Origin: Paenibacillus aestuarii
Lineage (GTDB): Bacteria; Bacillota; Bacilli; Paenibacillales; NBRC-103111
Reading direction: 5' to 3'
Assembly (NCBI RefSeq): GCF_027789125.1
Contig: NZ_JAQFVF010000092.1
Coordinates: 209,866 to 273,865, forward strand
Length of the DNA: 64,000 nucleotides
The translations under genes and the position numbers were made by a program. Numbering within the stretch: position 1 is the stretch's first letter; each line of letters begins with the position of its first letter. Positions 15,856 through 24,462 of this stretch are shown piece after piece. The notes below the pieces were generated by a model. That model saw only the letters and a program-made list of their open reading frames with translations, did not search any database and was not told where the DNA came from.

Positions 15856-18654
15856 TTAACTTGCGGATACCGGGATGAATCGCAGCGGCTCCAGCGACGC
15901 CTCCTCGTCCTTACTTACCGCTTCCAGCAGAATGACGAGGCGGCTCGCTTCCGGCTGGTTGTGAAACCATGCGCCAGGCAGGTAGAAGGAATTGTCGCTA
16001 CCCCCGCGGAAGATCGGGCGGTTCGCGCCGCCTGGCAGCCACAGGCGCCCGACCAGATGACCGTTTAAGAAAACGGTCAGTTTCATGTTGGCGCCGACTG
16101 CGTACACGCGCCAGCCAAGTCCATCGTTGTCGTCCTGGAGTTCACCGTACAACCACGCGACGGCTCCCGGCTTCAGCTTCAGCGATTTGTGCGCCTCCGT
16201 CGGCTTAGCCGATGCTTGTGAGGCCAGGGCATGCTGGAGCAATCCTTCCTCCTGGCAGCCCGCCAAGCTCCAGGCACGGGCTGCGATGCCTTCGTACAAG
16301 GTTATATGCCCGCTTATCTGGCCGTACGTCTTATCCAAAAAGAAAGTGAGCTGCGCGGTTTCTCCTCTTTTTACATAGGGAGTCAAATCAACATAGGGGT
16401 TCAGCGGATTCACTTGGCCGAGCGGGTACCCGTTGACATAGACGTAGGCATACGTGAAATTGCCCGGTGCATGCAGCACCCACGAGTCCGCTTCCCCGGA
16501 CAGCCTAACCTGCTTGCGATAGCAATGATGGGCAGGCTGATCGGCGGACAACCACCCGCCGGCGCTCACCAGCGGCCAAGCTTCGTCATCCAGTTCAGAC
16601 AGAACATACGCCGCCTTCTCATCCCCGGCTTGCAGCTGCTTAAAGCGCCAGTTCTGCATCAGATTGATCTCATGCGTAACGCCTGTAAGGCCAGTAAGTC
16701 CTTTCAAGCTGTTCAAATGCAAAGCCGGCAAGTTCGTGTCATGAAAATTCGTATGCCCCCAAATTTCAACACGCGCTGTCAAATTGTACTCGTCTGCATC
16801 AGCATCCTCGAGCGGCAGATAGCAGCTCGCTCCCCCCGGCGCTATTGTACCTACGTAGGTGTCGCCGGCATATAAGGAGATCACATCACTGGCCTGATGC
16901 AAAAGGAAGCCTTGGCAGCGATTCGCCGTCAGTCCTGCCCATTGCGCCGTGTACCAGGCAAAACCGCGATATATTCCGTTTTTTTCCAAAAAATCGACTG
17001 CATCTCCGATCCGCTTCCCGCCTTTGCCAGCCATCGATAAGAGCGGATCCACATCGCTGAGCGCCCAGGAAATCTCTGGCTCGTGTGGCTCTGCCGCCTG
17101 CTGTGCATAAGATTCGATGTGGAGCTGACCGTCCGCATCGATGCTTTCTAACAGCAGCGCTCGATCACGGCTCATCCCGACGATCTCTATAACGTGATCA
17201 ACGGCTATGTGCAGCCACGCCCTTGCTTCCTGCTCAGCCGCCTGAAACGTCAGCGTCACTTGGCCGCCGGTTCCCTCATGCTCCTGCATGGCACCGGGCT
17301 CCAGCCGGACGTCCTGCTCGAAGGACAGGCGGATTTCGCCTTCTCCGGCGGTATGAAAGACGAGCAGGGTCCGGCCATCGAGCTGCTGGACCTGCAGCAG
17401 TTCAGCCGTCGCATAATCGAGCATTCCGCCTCCGGGGATGCCCCATGTATGCAGCGGAACTTGCAGCGGGAGAATCGGACAATGTCCGGATACGGCGACA
17501 AGTTTGCTGTATGCCGGTATAGGCGCGTCAGCCTCGCTCGCGATATCCGCTTGCGCATCGTTCTCGTCGACATTGGCGAGAAACAGCAGCTCCCCGCCGT
17601 GTTTTAACGCCAGCCGATCAGGCCCAGCTCCCGATGCTGTCGGAACCGCTTCTGCCAAGGAGCAGCCATAGGTCTGAATCACCCGCTGCTGCAGCCTGCC
17701 CTCATAAGCTTCCTGGCGGATATGCCCCTCAGGCGAGATCATGCCGTGGAAGTCATAATCCGAAGTGAGGAAGGATAGCGGATTGCCCCAGTTGTTGGCA
17801 GCGTTCGTGAAACCGAAGTTCGTGCCGGACGCTTGCAAATACGGTCCCAGCAGCTTAGCGCCGGCGGACAGCAATCTGCGCAGCAGAAAATGCGAGCGGT
17901 TCGTCTCGGTGACGAGCAGCGGATACCCGCGCTCCGCCAACCTTGCCTGATAAGTACGAACCTTCTCCACAAACACCGGATCACGATCATTCGGATAAAA
18001 ATTGCACGTCGGCACCACTTGTTCCACGAATCCGGAAGCCTCCAGCAAACCCCCTTGCCCTGCGCAGGCAATCAGCGGTACGGAAATCCCATGCTGAAGC
18101 GCCATATCCCGCAATGCCGAGATGTACCCGTGCGGGTCAGCGCAAGGATAGAAGTCCAGCTCATTTTCCAGCTGCACGGCAATGACCGATCCGCCCTGCC
18201 CCTCCTCATACTTGCGGATGATCGGCATGATTTGTGCATACCACCTGGCCACATGCTGCAAATAGGCGGGATCATTTTGCCGCAGCTGCACGTGCGCTTG
18301 TGCCAGCAAGTAAGCCGGCAGCGCGCCGCCGTCCCATTCCGAGCAGATGTACGGGCCCGGTCTGGCGATGACCCAGAGACCGGCTTCCGCTGCCTCCTGC
18401 AAAAACTGACCGACATCCTTCTCTCCCGTGAAATCCCAGACACCTTCCTCGCTCTCATGGTGGTTCCACGGGAAGTACACATCAATCGCGTTGTAGCCGA
18501 AGCGTTTTATTTTGTGCAAGCGGTCTTTCCAGGTGCCCCGGGGCAAGCGAAAATAAAATAAAGAAGCGCAAAGGACGATTTCCGATTTTCCATGTATGCG
18601 CAATGCTTCAGGCGACAGCCTGATCACCGCGTCTTGACTTGCAGATAATGGCAC
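15856..18654 (-). CDS. GH35 family beta-galactosidase-like enzyme
   Basis: 932 residues. The N-terminal (beta/alpha)8 barrel has GH35 hallmarks: FYFRLPRGTWKDRLHKIK, YFPWNHHE, RPGPYICSEWDGG, acid/base Glu in VQLENELDF, a candidate nucleophile Glu in LVTETNRSH and SGTNFGF. Several beta-sandwich domains (about 480-930) follow. No signal peptide, so it is cytosolic and should cut terminal beta-galactosyl units from imported oligosaccharides. First gene of the operon; GTG 18654 with GGGGGG six nt upstream. The nucleophile segment (TETNRSH) departs from the usual E-x-W/Y-x-GWF, so substrate preference may differ from plant or fungal GH35. Regulated by the adjacent LacI operator and a cre-like site. 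Confidence 0.88.
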   Translation of the reverse strand: MPLSASQDAVIRLSPEALRIHGKSEIVLCASLFYFRLPRGTWKDRLHKIKRFGYNAIDVYFPWNHHESEEGVWDFTGEKDVGQFLQEAAEAGLWVIARPGPYICSEWDGGALPAYLLAQAHVQLRQNDPAYLQHVARWYAQIMPIIRKYEEGQGGSVIAVQLENELDFYPCADPHGYISALRDMALQHGISVPLIACAGQGGLLEASGFVEQVVPTCNFYPNDRDPVFVEKVRTYQARLAERGYPLLVTETNRSHFLLRRLLSAGAKLLGPYLQASGTNFGFTNAANNWGNPLSFLTSDYDFHGMISPEGHIRQEAYEGRLQQRVIQTYGCSLAEAVPTASGAGPDRLALKHGGELLFLANVDENDAQADIASEADAPIPAYSKLVAVSGHCPILPLQVPLHTWGIPGGGMLDYATAELLQVQQLDGRTLLVFHTAGEGEIRLSFEQDVRLEPGAMQEHEGTGGQVTLTFQAAEQEARAWLHIAVDHVIEIVGMSRDRALLLESIDADGQLHIESYAQQAAEPHEPEISWALSDVDPLLSMAGKGGKRIGDAVDFLEKNGIYRGFAWYTAQWAGLTANRCQGFLLHQASDVISLYAGDTYVGTIAPGGASCYLPLEDADADEYNLTARVEIWGHTNFHDTNLPALHLNSLKGLTGLTGVTHEINLMQNWRFKQLQAGDEKAAYVLSELDDEAWPLVSAGGWLSADQPAHHCYRKQVRLSGEADSWVLHAPGNFTYAYVYVNGYPLGQVNPLNPYVDLTPYVKRGETAQLTFFLDKTYGQISGHITLYEGIAARAWSLAGCQEEGLLQHALASQASAKPTEAHKSLKLKPGAVAWLYGELQDDNDGLGWRVYAVGANMKLTVFLNGHLVGRLWLPGGANRPIFRGGSDNSFYLPGAWFHNQPEASRLVILLEAVSKDEEASLEPLRFIPVSAS

Positions 18655-18686
18655 GAGTGACCCCCCTTAACTTCGTTCTGGTATGA

Positions 18687-18700
18687 TGAAACCCGTTTCA
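18687..18700 (-). promoter_or_regulatory. Candidate operator for the operon LacI regulator
   Basis: TGAAACCCGTTTCA, a 14-bp inverted repeat (TGAAAC/GTTTCA) with off-consensus centre for CcpA. It lies downstream of the predicted promoter and 33 bp before the GH35 start, a position suited to repression. Confidence 0.55.
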
Positions 18701-18731
18701 TTCGCAGGCGTGTTGCTCTTCCCCTGTTGCT

Positions 18732-18759
18732 AGTATAAAGCTTAGATAAAGCGCTTACA
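18732..18759 (-). promoter_or_regulatory. GH35 operon promoter with overlapping cre-like site
   Basis: TATACT (18732-18737) as -10, a poor -35 (ATGTAA) 17 bp upstream. TGTAAGCGCTTTAT (18746-18759 on the minus strand) matches 12 of 14 positions of the CcpA cre consensus and overlaps the -35. Activated transcription (by the AraC-type regulator) plus CcpA repression would fit the weak -35. Confidence 0.45.
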
Positions 18760-18819
18760 TTCAAGGAAACTCCAAAATATATAACAAAACTTAGAGGTTT
18801 CGTGGCTCTCCGCAACACA

Positions 18820-18856
18820 AAAAAGCTATGAATTGTAGCCCAATTCATAGCTTTTT
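18820..18856 (-). terminator. Terminator of the first sensor operon
   Basis: 15-bp perfect stem AAAAAGCTATGAATT / AATTCATAGCTTTTT around a 7-nt loop, downstream of the response regulator stop. Confidence 0.88.
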
Positions 18857-18919
18857 TCCTTCAATAATTCACAGATTTTGTTATACATTTCACAGAAGTG
18901 GGGAATGGGACAGCCTGCC

Positions 18920-20449
18920 TCAACGACCAAGCGCACTGCGAAAGTCCGTCACCGTTCGTCCCTCCAGCTCTTTGAACACTTTGCAAAAATAAGAGACTTC
19001 CTGAAACCCGGTTTTTTCGGCTACTTCATAAACTTTCATGGCGGAATCTTGAAGCAGCAGCTTCGCTCTGCGGATCCGGCAGCGATTGATATATTCGATA
19101 ATGCGCATGCCTGTCTCTTGCTTAAATAAGTTGGATAAATAATTGCTGCTGAGATGCAGCACTTCCGCCATTCGTGCTACCGTAATATCTTCCGCATAAT
19201 GTTCATCAATGTATCGCATCGCCGCCTGAATCTCTTTTCGCATGACAGCTTGATCACGCCCCGACTCTAACCCGCTTCGATAGAGGTCAAACAACACTTG
19301 TTTCACTTGATCCAACTGCGGCAACCCTTCCATCCACTGTACGAGCTGCTTATGGGCCAACTCCAACTGTGGCGAAGGCGTCTGACGCTCCAGCGCATAG
19401 GTCTTGACCAATAGAGCCGCCTCCAACAGCAATGGCTTCAGTTCTGCAAGCGGCGGCCTCCGCCCCATCAAGGCCAGAAAAAACTGCTCTAAGGCAGCCT
19501 CCCCTTCGGCCTGTACGCCGCTTTTCATGGCCGCATTTAGCGGGCCGAGCGGGACCGGCTCATTTGCATGTCCGGCCTCACGACGGTTTCTTCCAGAATA
19601 TGTATATAAGCTTCCCGCTCCTTCATAAACCGACTGCTCCAGAGCTGCTTCCGCCTGTGAATATAGCGAAGACCAGTCCTTCAAGCTGCAGCCGATTGCG
19701 CTAATCCCCGCCGTTACCGTGCCTTTCATGCGGGAGACAAGCTGGGAAGCCAGTCTTCGCGTCTCCTCCATGCCCTTCCGCTCACTCTTGTCCGCCGGCA
19801 GCGCAGCGATGACGACCGTCCGCTGGTGCCGAATCGGGATAACCATCGTGCGCATCCCATCCGCGACTTCATCAGGCATGTTCTCGAACATTCCCTCGAT
19901 GAGAATGACGGCCGTCGGGCCGGATAGGATGGGAAAATGAATCGCAGCTGCTTGATGATCCATCTCTTCGGCCGTGCTCATCTCGCCGAGCAGCAGCTTA
20001 CGCCCCAGCAGCACCTGCATTTCCTGCCAATTGGCCTCCCGGATATGCGCTTGCTTCCGCTGCTGCCGATCCGCCATAATTTTATCTTTCATATGCAGCA
20101 AAAGCTCCTGTAAAGCGCCTGGTTCGAGATCATGCTTCAATAAATAATCTTCAGCCCCCAGCTTTAACGCTTCCTTCACAAAGCGGAAGTCATCATAGGA
20201 GCTGAGCGCTACGATTTTGATGCCTGCATCCTTTTGCTTAACCTGACGGATGAGTTCAATTCCGTTCATCTCCGGCATGGTGATATCGGTCACAATGAAA
20301 TCCACTTGCTGCTGCTGCAAAATCTCAAGGGCATGTACGCCATTGAGCGCCTCGCTCACAATCGTGAATCCGTAATCTTCCCAACGAATAATGGAAGAAA
20401 TCGCATAGCGATAGATGGCATTATCCTCTACGATCATCGCGTTCAACAT
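18920..20449 (-). CDS. YesN-type response regulator with AraC DNA-binding domain
   Basis: 509 residues from ATG 20449 (AAAGGAG eight nt upstream). Receiver domain 1-120 with phospho-acceptor Asp55 in VTDITMPEMNG and Lys in YLLKHD. A long middle region (about 130-400) is typical of YesN proteins. The AraC-type double HTH is at about 405-509 (YAEDITVARMAEVLHLSSNYLSNLFKQ; the second ends GFQEVSYFCKVFKELEG). The start overlaps the kinase gene by 29 bp, indicating translational coupling. Its kinase partner and a binding lipoprotein precede it. Likely target: the GH35/ABC operon located immediately downstream. Confidence 0.9.
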   Translation of the reverse strand: MLNAMIVEDNAIYRYAISSIIRWEDYGFTIVSEALNGVHALEILQQQQVDFIVTDITMPEMNGIELIRQVKQKDAGIKIVALSSYDDFRFVKEALKLGAEDYLLKHDLEPGALQELLLHMKDKIMADRQQRKQAHIREANWQEMQVLLGRKLLLGEMSTAEEMDHQAAAIHFPILSGPTAVILIEGMFENMPDEVADGMRTMVIPIRHQRTVVIAALPADKSERKGMEETRRLASQLVSRMKGTVTAGISAIGCSLKDWSSLYSQAEAALEQSVYEGAGSLYTYSGRNRREAGHANEPVPLGPLNAAMKSGVQAEGEAALEQFFLALMGRRPPLAELKPLLLEAALLVKTYALERQTPSPQLELAHKQLVQWMEGLPQLDQVKQVLFDLYRSGLESGRDQAVMRKEIQAAMRYIDEHYAEDITVARMAEVLHLSSNYLSNLFKQETGMRIIEYINRCRIRRAKLLLQDSAMKVYEVAEKTGFQEVSYFCKVFKELEGRTVTDFRSALGR

Positions 20450-22259
20450 GCTCATCTCTCCTTTGCCGGTGCATTCTATACGGAATGTGCACAATCGCTT
20501 TCGTGCCGGCGCCAAGGGCGCTCTCATAACGCAGCCCGTACTCGGTCCCATAATACAATCGAATGCGTTCATGGACGTTGTGAATGCCGATGCTGGTCAC
20601 GCCTGGCACGGATTCTTTCCTCACTTCGCGATTTAACAGCTGATCCGCCTGCTGCTGCGTCATCCCTACCCCATTATCCTCGACAGTGAGGAACAGGCTC
20701 GTATCCGCCACCCTCGCTGTAACTCGGATGCGTCCGCTGCCCTTGGACATTTCGATGCCGTGCAATATCGCGTTCTCGACCAAAGGCTGCAGGATAAAAT
20801 AAGGTACTTCGCATTGTCCTAGCTGCTCCTCCACCTCGTACGCCATTTGCAGCGCATCCCCGTACCCGATCTTCTGGATATACAAGTAGTTCTGGAGAAG
20901 CGTAATTTCCTGCTCCAGACTGTGGAATTCCCCCACACGGCGAACGGAGGATTTCAACAAGTCGATCACTGAAGTAATCATCCGCTCGATCTCCAGTTGT
21001 CCGTACATGCGGGCGTACCATTTGACCGTACCTAACGTGTTATATAAAAAATGCGGATTGATCTGGCTGAGCAGCGCCGTATACTCTGCTTGCTGTTTGG
21101 CGATCTGCTCCTTATACACCGTGTTGATGAGCTCATGAATGCGCGCCAGCATGAAATTAAAACGAACGGACAGGATGCCGATCTCATCCCTGCCGAGCGG
21201 TACAATGCGGACATCAAAGTTGCCGTCTTCGACTTTGCGCATCGTCTGCTCCAAAATTTTAATATTGCGCGTTGACGAATTGGACAGCTTCACGGCAATC
21301 CCCGTTGAAATTAGCACCGCCAAGAATGAAACCACGACGATGACCAGAACCAAAAGACGCGTATCCGATAGCAGCACGGACATCGGAATGAAGATCAACA
21401 CCCGCCAGCCCAGATTGGCGGTGCGCTCCTGCACGAACAAGTAACTGCCTGACCCGGCATGCACCACCTTGGCCATCGAGGCATCGGCTTCTTGCAGCGT
21501 TTCGTTCACATTGTTCCGTATGAGCGAATCCGTATCCGGATCGCCGCCTGCCAGCCATTCGTTAAAAGGATTCAGAATCGCCACATTGTTCGGTTTCATG
21601 ATCGAGCTGCCGCTCCCCAGCGACAGGAAATATTCCGCATCCATGCTGAAAATAATCGTGCCCAAGCTGCGGTCAATCTGGCTGATATCGGTAAAATCGC
21701 GCACCAGCAGCACCTCGTTGCGATTGCGAAAAGATGGCGACCAGCCCATATTCGCCCCATGATCGGCCAAATACTCCGCCCCGCTTCCGGTGATGCCGGC
21801 GACATCCTGCACATCCAGCGTATGGTCCAGCCCTTTTTTATTTTCCCACCAGTAGATCTGCCCTTTCTCGGTTCGAATCATAATGGCATTCATGTAAGGA
21901 TTGCCGTTCCCGTACTGGGCCAGCAAAAACTCCATCCGGCTGCGGTATGCCGGGTAGTTGTCGCTCGTCACCGATTCTCCTTGCTCGGCCACAATTTCCC
22001 GAATGCTGCTGTCGCTAAGCACATAGACCGAAGAAGCAAACACTTCTTTCGCTCTGCTCTCAATATTATCCGAGATTTGATGAATCACCTGCATCGAAAG
22101 ATCTCTTGTGTTGGCTTCGATAAATTTCGTAGAGGCATAGATCGCAGCGCCGCCTATGGCCGTGGAAATAAAGAGAATGAGTATCATATTGGACAAAAAG
22201 ATTTTCGTGCGAAAACGCAAGTCCTTAATCCGATCGGGATGCCACCATCGTACAGCCAC
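20421..22259 (-). CDS. YesM-type sensor histidine kinase
   Basis: 612 residues from GTG 22259 (AAGGAG nine nt upstream; an ATG at 22286 overlaps the preceding stop but lacks an RBS). Membrane helices at about 25-47 and 290-312 enclose a roughly 240-residue extracellular dCache-like sensor. A HAMP segment follows (about 312-365), then the His_kinase domain with QINPHFLYNTL (His about residue 410) and an ATPase domain (VENAILHG, VEDNGVGM, GIGIHNVHERI). It phosphorylates the partner regulator encoded next. The adjacent binding lipoprotein may present the sugar to it. Confidence 0.92.
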   Translation of the reverse strand: MAVRWWHPDRIKDLRFRTKIFLSNMILILFISTAIGGAAIYASTKFIEANTRDLSMQVIHQISDNIESRAKEVFASSVYVLSDSSIREIVAEQGESVTSDNYPAYRSRMEFLLAQYGNGNPYMNAIMIRTEKGQIYWWENKKGLDHTLDVQDVAGITGSGAEYLADHGANMGWSPSFRNRNEVLLVRDFTDISQIDRSLGTIIFSMDAEYFLSLGSGSSIMKPNNVAILNPFNEWLAGGDPDTDSLIRNNVNETLQEADASMAKVVHAGSGSYLFVQERTANLGWRVLIFIPMSVLLSDTRLLVLVIVVVSFLAVLISTGIAVKLSNSSTRNIKILEQTMRKVEDGNFDVRIVPLGRDEIGILSVRFNFMLARIHELINTVYKEQIAKQQAEYTALLSQINPHFLYNTLGTVKWYARMYGQLEIERMITSVIDLLKSSVRRVGEFHSLEQEITLLQNYLYIQKIGYGDALQMAYEVEEQLGQCEVPYFILQPLVENAILHGIEMSKGSGRIRVTARVADTSLFLTVEDNGVGMTQQQADQLLNREVRKESVPGVTSIGIHNVHERIRLYYGTEYGLRYESALGAGTKAIVHIPYRMHRQRRDEHVERDDRRG

Positions 22260-22282
22260 TCGCACACACTCCTTGCCAACGA

Positions 22283-23593
22283 TCATTTGAAAGGTTTGCG
22301 AATTCGGTCAAAAGCTTGATCCAGCTCCTGAATGCACAGGTCTGGATTATGGTCATGATCCAGGACAAATTTCGTCAGGGCATTGACGAACGCTTTTTGC
22401 AAATCCAGATTGATGAAGTCGGTCGGCAGACTGGACCAATCGTAGGTGAAGCCAGACTGGATATACTTATCGTCAAGCTCCACGTACGTCGGATCAAAAT
22501 CGGTCGGCAAGCCTTTGATGACGGACAGCGCCTTCTTGTCCTTTTGAAACACATCGCCCATCTCCTTCGATGCGAACAAAGCCAGCGTCTGCAAGGCGGC
22601 TTCCTTATGGGGTGACTTGGCGTTAACGACAATGCCCCCTGTCGATTTCAGGCCAAATTTGGCATCCTGCGGATCCTTCGAGTAAGGGAATGCGAACAAG
22701 CCGAGGTTACTTTGCGGATTTTTTGACTTCACCCCGTCGACGGTCCATGTGCCGTTAATGATCATGCCTGCCCGGCCATCGGCCAGCAGCACTTGCGCTT
22801 GGTTCCAATCTGTATCAAAAGGCTTCGCGTTGACATAGTTCAAGCGCTCGCCGAATCGCTGTAAAATAGATCTAAAATGAATGCTATCGTCGGCAAAAGA
22901 TGCCCGGCCTGCTTCTACGTCAGAGATCCAGTTGCGCCCGGAGGCGTACTGGTTGGCTAGCAAATCAGCCGCTATGTCCCAGGTGATCGTCCAGCTGTCT
23001 TTGTAGCCGGCGGCAATGGGAATGATGCCTGCTTTTTGCAGCGCCTTGCAGTCAGCGATGAATTGCTCCCACGTTACCGGCGGATGGTCGATGCCTGCCT
23101 TGGCGAAAGCTTCTTTGTTGTAAATGACGCCCGCGCCATTCACATCAATCGGCAGCGCCCAAATGCGGCCGTCCGCTGATCGCACTCCGCTCATATAGCG
23201 CTCATCGATTTGCGCCAGAAAAGGCTGGCCGGTCAGATCCATCGCATACCCGCTGCGGATGAGATCCTGGGCGTATTCCAGGTTATCGATCATATACATG
23301 TCCGGCATGTTGTTGGAGACAGCTCTCGTGCGCAGCAAGCTCATGTAATTGCCGCCATCCACGCCCGTCAAATTGAATGTGACCGAAGGATGCGCTTTAG
23401 TGAACGATTGCGTGCCCCATTCCAGCCACTTGCGGGCGCCCTCTTCATCGAAATGATGCACCCAGGTGAGCACCTGCGTGTTCGGCTTTGTTTTGGCGAT
23501 GTACGTCACCGGCTCGGGCTGGCATGCGCTTGCGAGCAGCGCGATCGCTACGCTCGCGAACCCTGCTGTGATCCAGCGTAATCGAAGCTTCAT
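22283..23593 (-). CDS. Extracellular sugar-binding lipoprotein co-encoded with a sensor kinase
   Basis: 436 residues from ATG 23593, preceded by GGGGGGAG. Signal sequence with lipobox ASAC (Cys about 24), then a family-1 solute-binding fold (NTQVLTWVHHFDEEGARKWLEWG; WALPIDVNGAGVIYNKEAF). No permease genes follow; instead the stop overlaps the kinase region, so its role is more likely sensing or feeding a kinase than transport. First gene of a three-gene operon (binding protein, kinase, regulator). A full-match cre site lies between its promoter and RBS. Confidence 0.88.
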   Translation of the reverse strand: MKLRLRWITAGFASVAIALLASACQPEPVTYIAKTKPNTQVLTWVHHFDEEGARKWLEWGTQSFTKAHPSVTFNLTGVDGGNYMSLLRTRAVSNNMPDMYMIDNLEYAQDLIRSGYAMDLTGQPFLAQIDERYMSGVRSADGRIWALPIDVNGAGVIYNKEAFAKAGIDHPPVTWEQFIADCKALQKAGIIPIAAGYKDSWTITWDIAADLLANQYASGRNWISDVEAGRASFADDSIHFRSILQRFGERLNYVNAKPFDTDWNQAQVLLADGRAGMIINGTWTVDGVKSKNPQSNLGLFAFPYSKDPQDAKFGLKSTGGIVVNAKSPHKEAALQTLALFASKEMGDVFQKDKKALSVIKGLPTDFDPTYVELDDKYIQSGFTYDWSSLPTDFINLDLQKAFVNALTKFVLDHDHNPDLCIQELDQAFDRIRKPFK

Positions 23594-23609
23594 CGCTCCC
23601 CCCATTTCG

Positions 23610-23632
23610 TGACAGCGTTTACATTTAGTATA
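23610..23632 (-). promoter_or_regulatory. Promoter -10 with downstream cre (CcpA) site
   Basis: TATACT (23627-23632) with TGTAAACGCTGTCA (23610-23623), which satisfies every fixed position of the cre consensus TGWNANCGNTNWCA on either strand. The site spans the expected transcription start, the typical repression position. The -35 is not convincing. Confidence 0.6.
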
Positions 23633-23660
23633 GCGAACAACCGCTGGAAAGGGAATGCAC

Positions 23661-23686
23661 AAAAAGCCCCCGTGGGGTGCGGGGGC
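23661..23686 (-). terminator. Minus-strand terminator at the left edge of the repeat-rich gap
   Basis: GCCCCCG-CACCCCA-CGGGGGC followed by T5 on the minus strand. It would insulate the sensor operon from transcription coming through the gap, including from the HisRS-like gene at 24463. Confidence 0.65.
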
Positions 23687-23861
23687 GCTGGCGCACTGCA
23701 GGTACGCAAGGCGGGGGCGCGCGAGGCGCCGGAGTGCGAGCGCACTGCAGGCGACGGGGCGCGGTGAAAAGGACTGTGTTGCGCGAGGGTAAGTTTCGGC
23801 TATTGGAGGATTCTTTAGGTAGATACCTACTTTTGCGGTTGATGGATAGTCATGTCGGGGA

Positions 23862-23980
23862 AGCTACTTTGGACATTGCTGGATAGTTGCGGCTGGGGGG
23901 AGCTGCTATGGAAGTTGTAGCATAGTTGCGGTGGTAGAGCTAATTTGGACGTTGCTGGTGGTTGTGGCAGGGGGGCTATG
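23862..23980 (+). repeat. Three degenerate tandem units of about 38 bp
   Basis: Units begin at about 23862, 23901 and 23938 with AGCTA/AGCTG, contain TTTGGAC-TTGCTGG or a variant and end in G-runs. Confidence 0.55.
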
Positions 23981-24044
23981 AAAGATTATCCTGTAATTTT
24001 AGCAAGAACATTCGTGAGCTGCTGCCTAAGCTGGGTCCTCATCC

Positions 24045-24195
24045 TACAAAAATGACATGATAATATAGCAAATTTCGCCGATCAGGCGACTTTAGCCAAT
24101 TATCATGCTGAAAATGCAGGATAACTGCTGAATCCAGCTATTTTCACTAAAAATCCTGCCGCTCATCGCGATTCGAGGATTACCTTTTTGTAGAT
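24045..24195 (+). repeat. Inverted-repeat-bounded intergenic element
   Basis: Outer arms CTACAAAAA (about 24045-24053) and TTTTTGTAG; inner arms ATGATAAT and ATTATCAT; a GCC-GATCAG-GCG hairpin lies between them. Looks like a non-coding, possibly MITE-like or REP-like element; no target duplication verified. Confidence 0.4.
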
Positions 24196-24289
24196 ATCAC
24201 AGAAACACTTCATTTGCTATCTACCCCCGCACACTGGGCCGAGCCCCAAGGGCAAGCGCCCCAAAGGTGCCCCCGCAAGGCGCTTCGCA

Positions 24290-24460
24290 GTGGGCGCACC
24301 TTCCCCAGCTCAACACTGCCTCGCCGCCACTGCGTATCGCGCCATCTCTTTCTCGCCACGCTGTATAGCCGCCCTCGGCGCACACTTGTCTCGCCACGCT
24401 GCGAGGCCACCCCCCGGCGCACCATCTCCCGCCGTCTCCACACCTCGCCGCCCCTCCCTG
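24290..24460 (+). repeat. C-rich degenerate tandem repeat (about 38 bp period)
   Basis: Two best units both begin TCTCGCCACGCTG (about 24351 and 24389) and continue CCGCCCTCGGCGCAC / CCACCCCCCGGCGCAC. Flanked by more degenerate copies. Confidence 0.5.
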
Positions 24461-24462
24461 CA

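Larger units (their letters stand above)
23687..24462 (-). other. 776-bp gene-free, repeat-rich region
   Basis: No credible coding sequence. From left to right: GC-rich direct repeats (23687-23770), three degenerate ~38-bp units (23862-23980), an AT-richer segment with inverted repeats (24045-24195), and C-rich degenerate tandem units (24290-24460). Base composition changes sharply between the segments. Confidence 0.6.
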
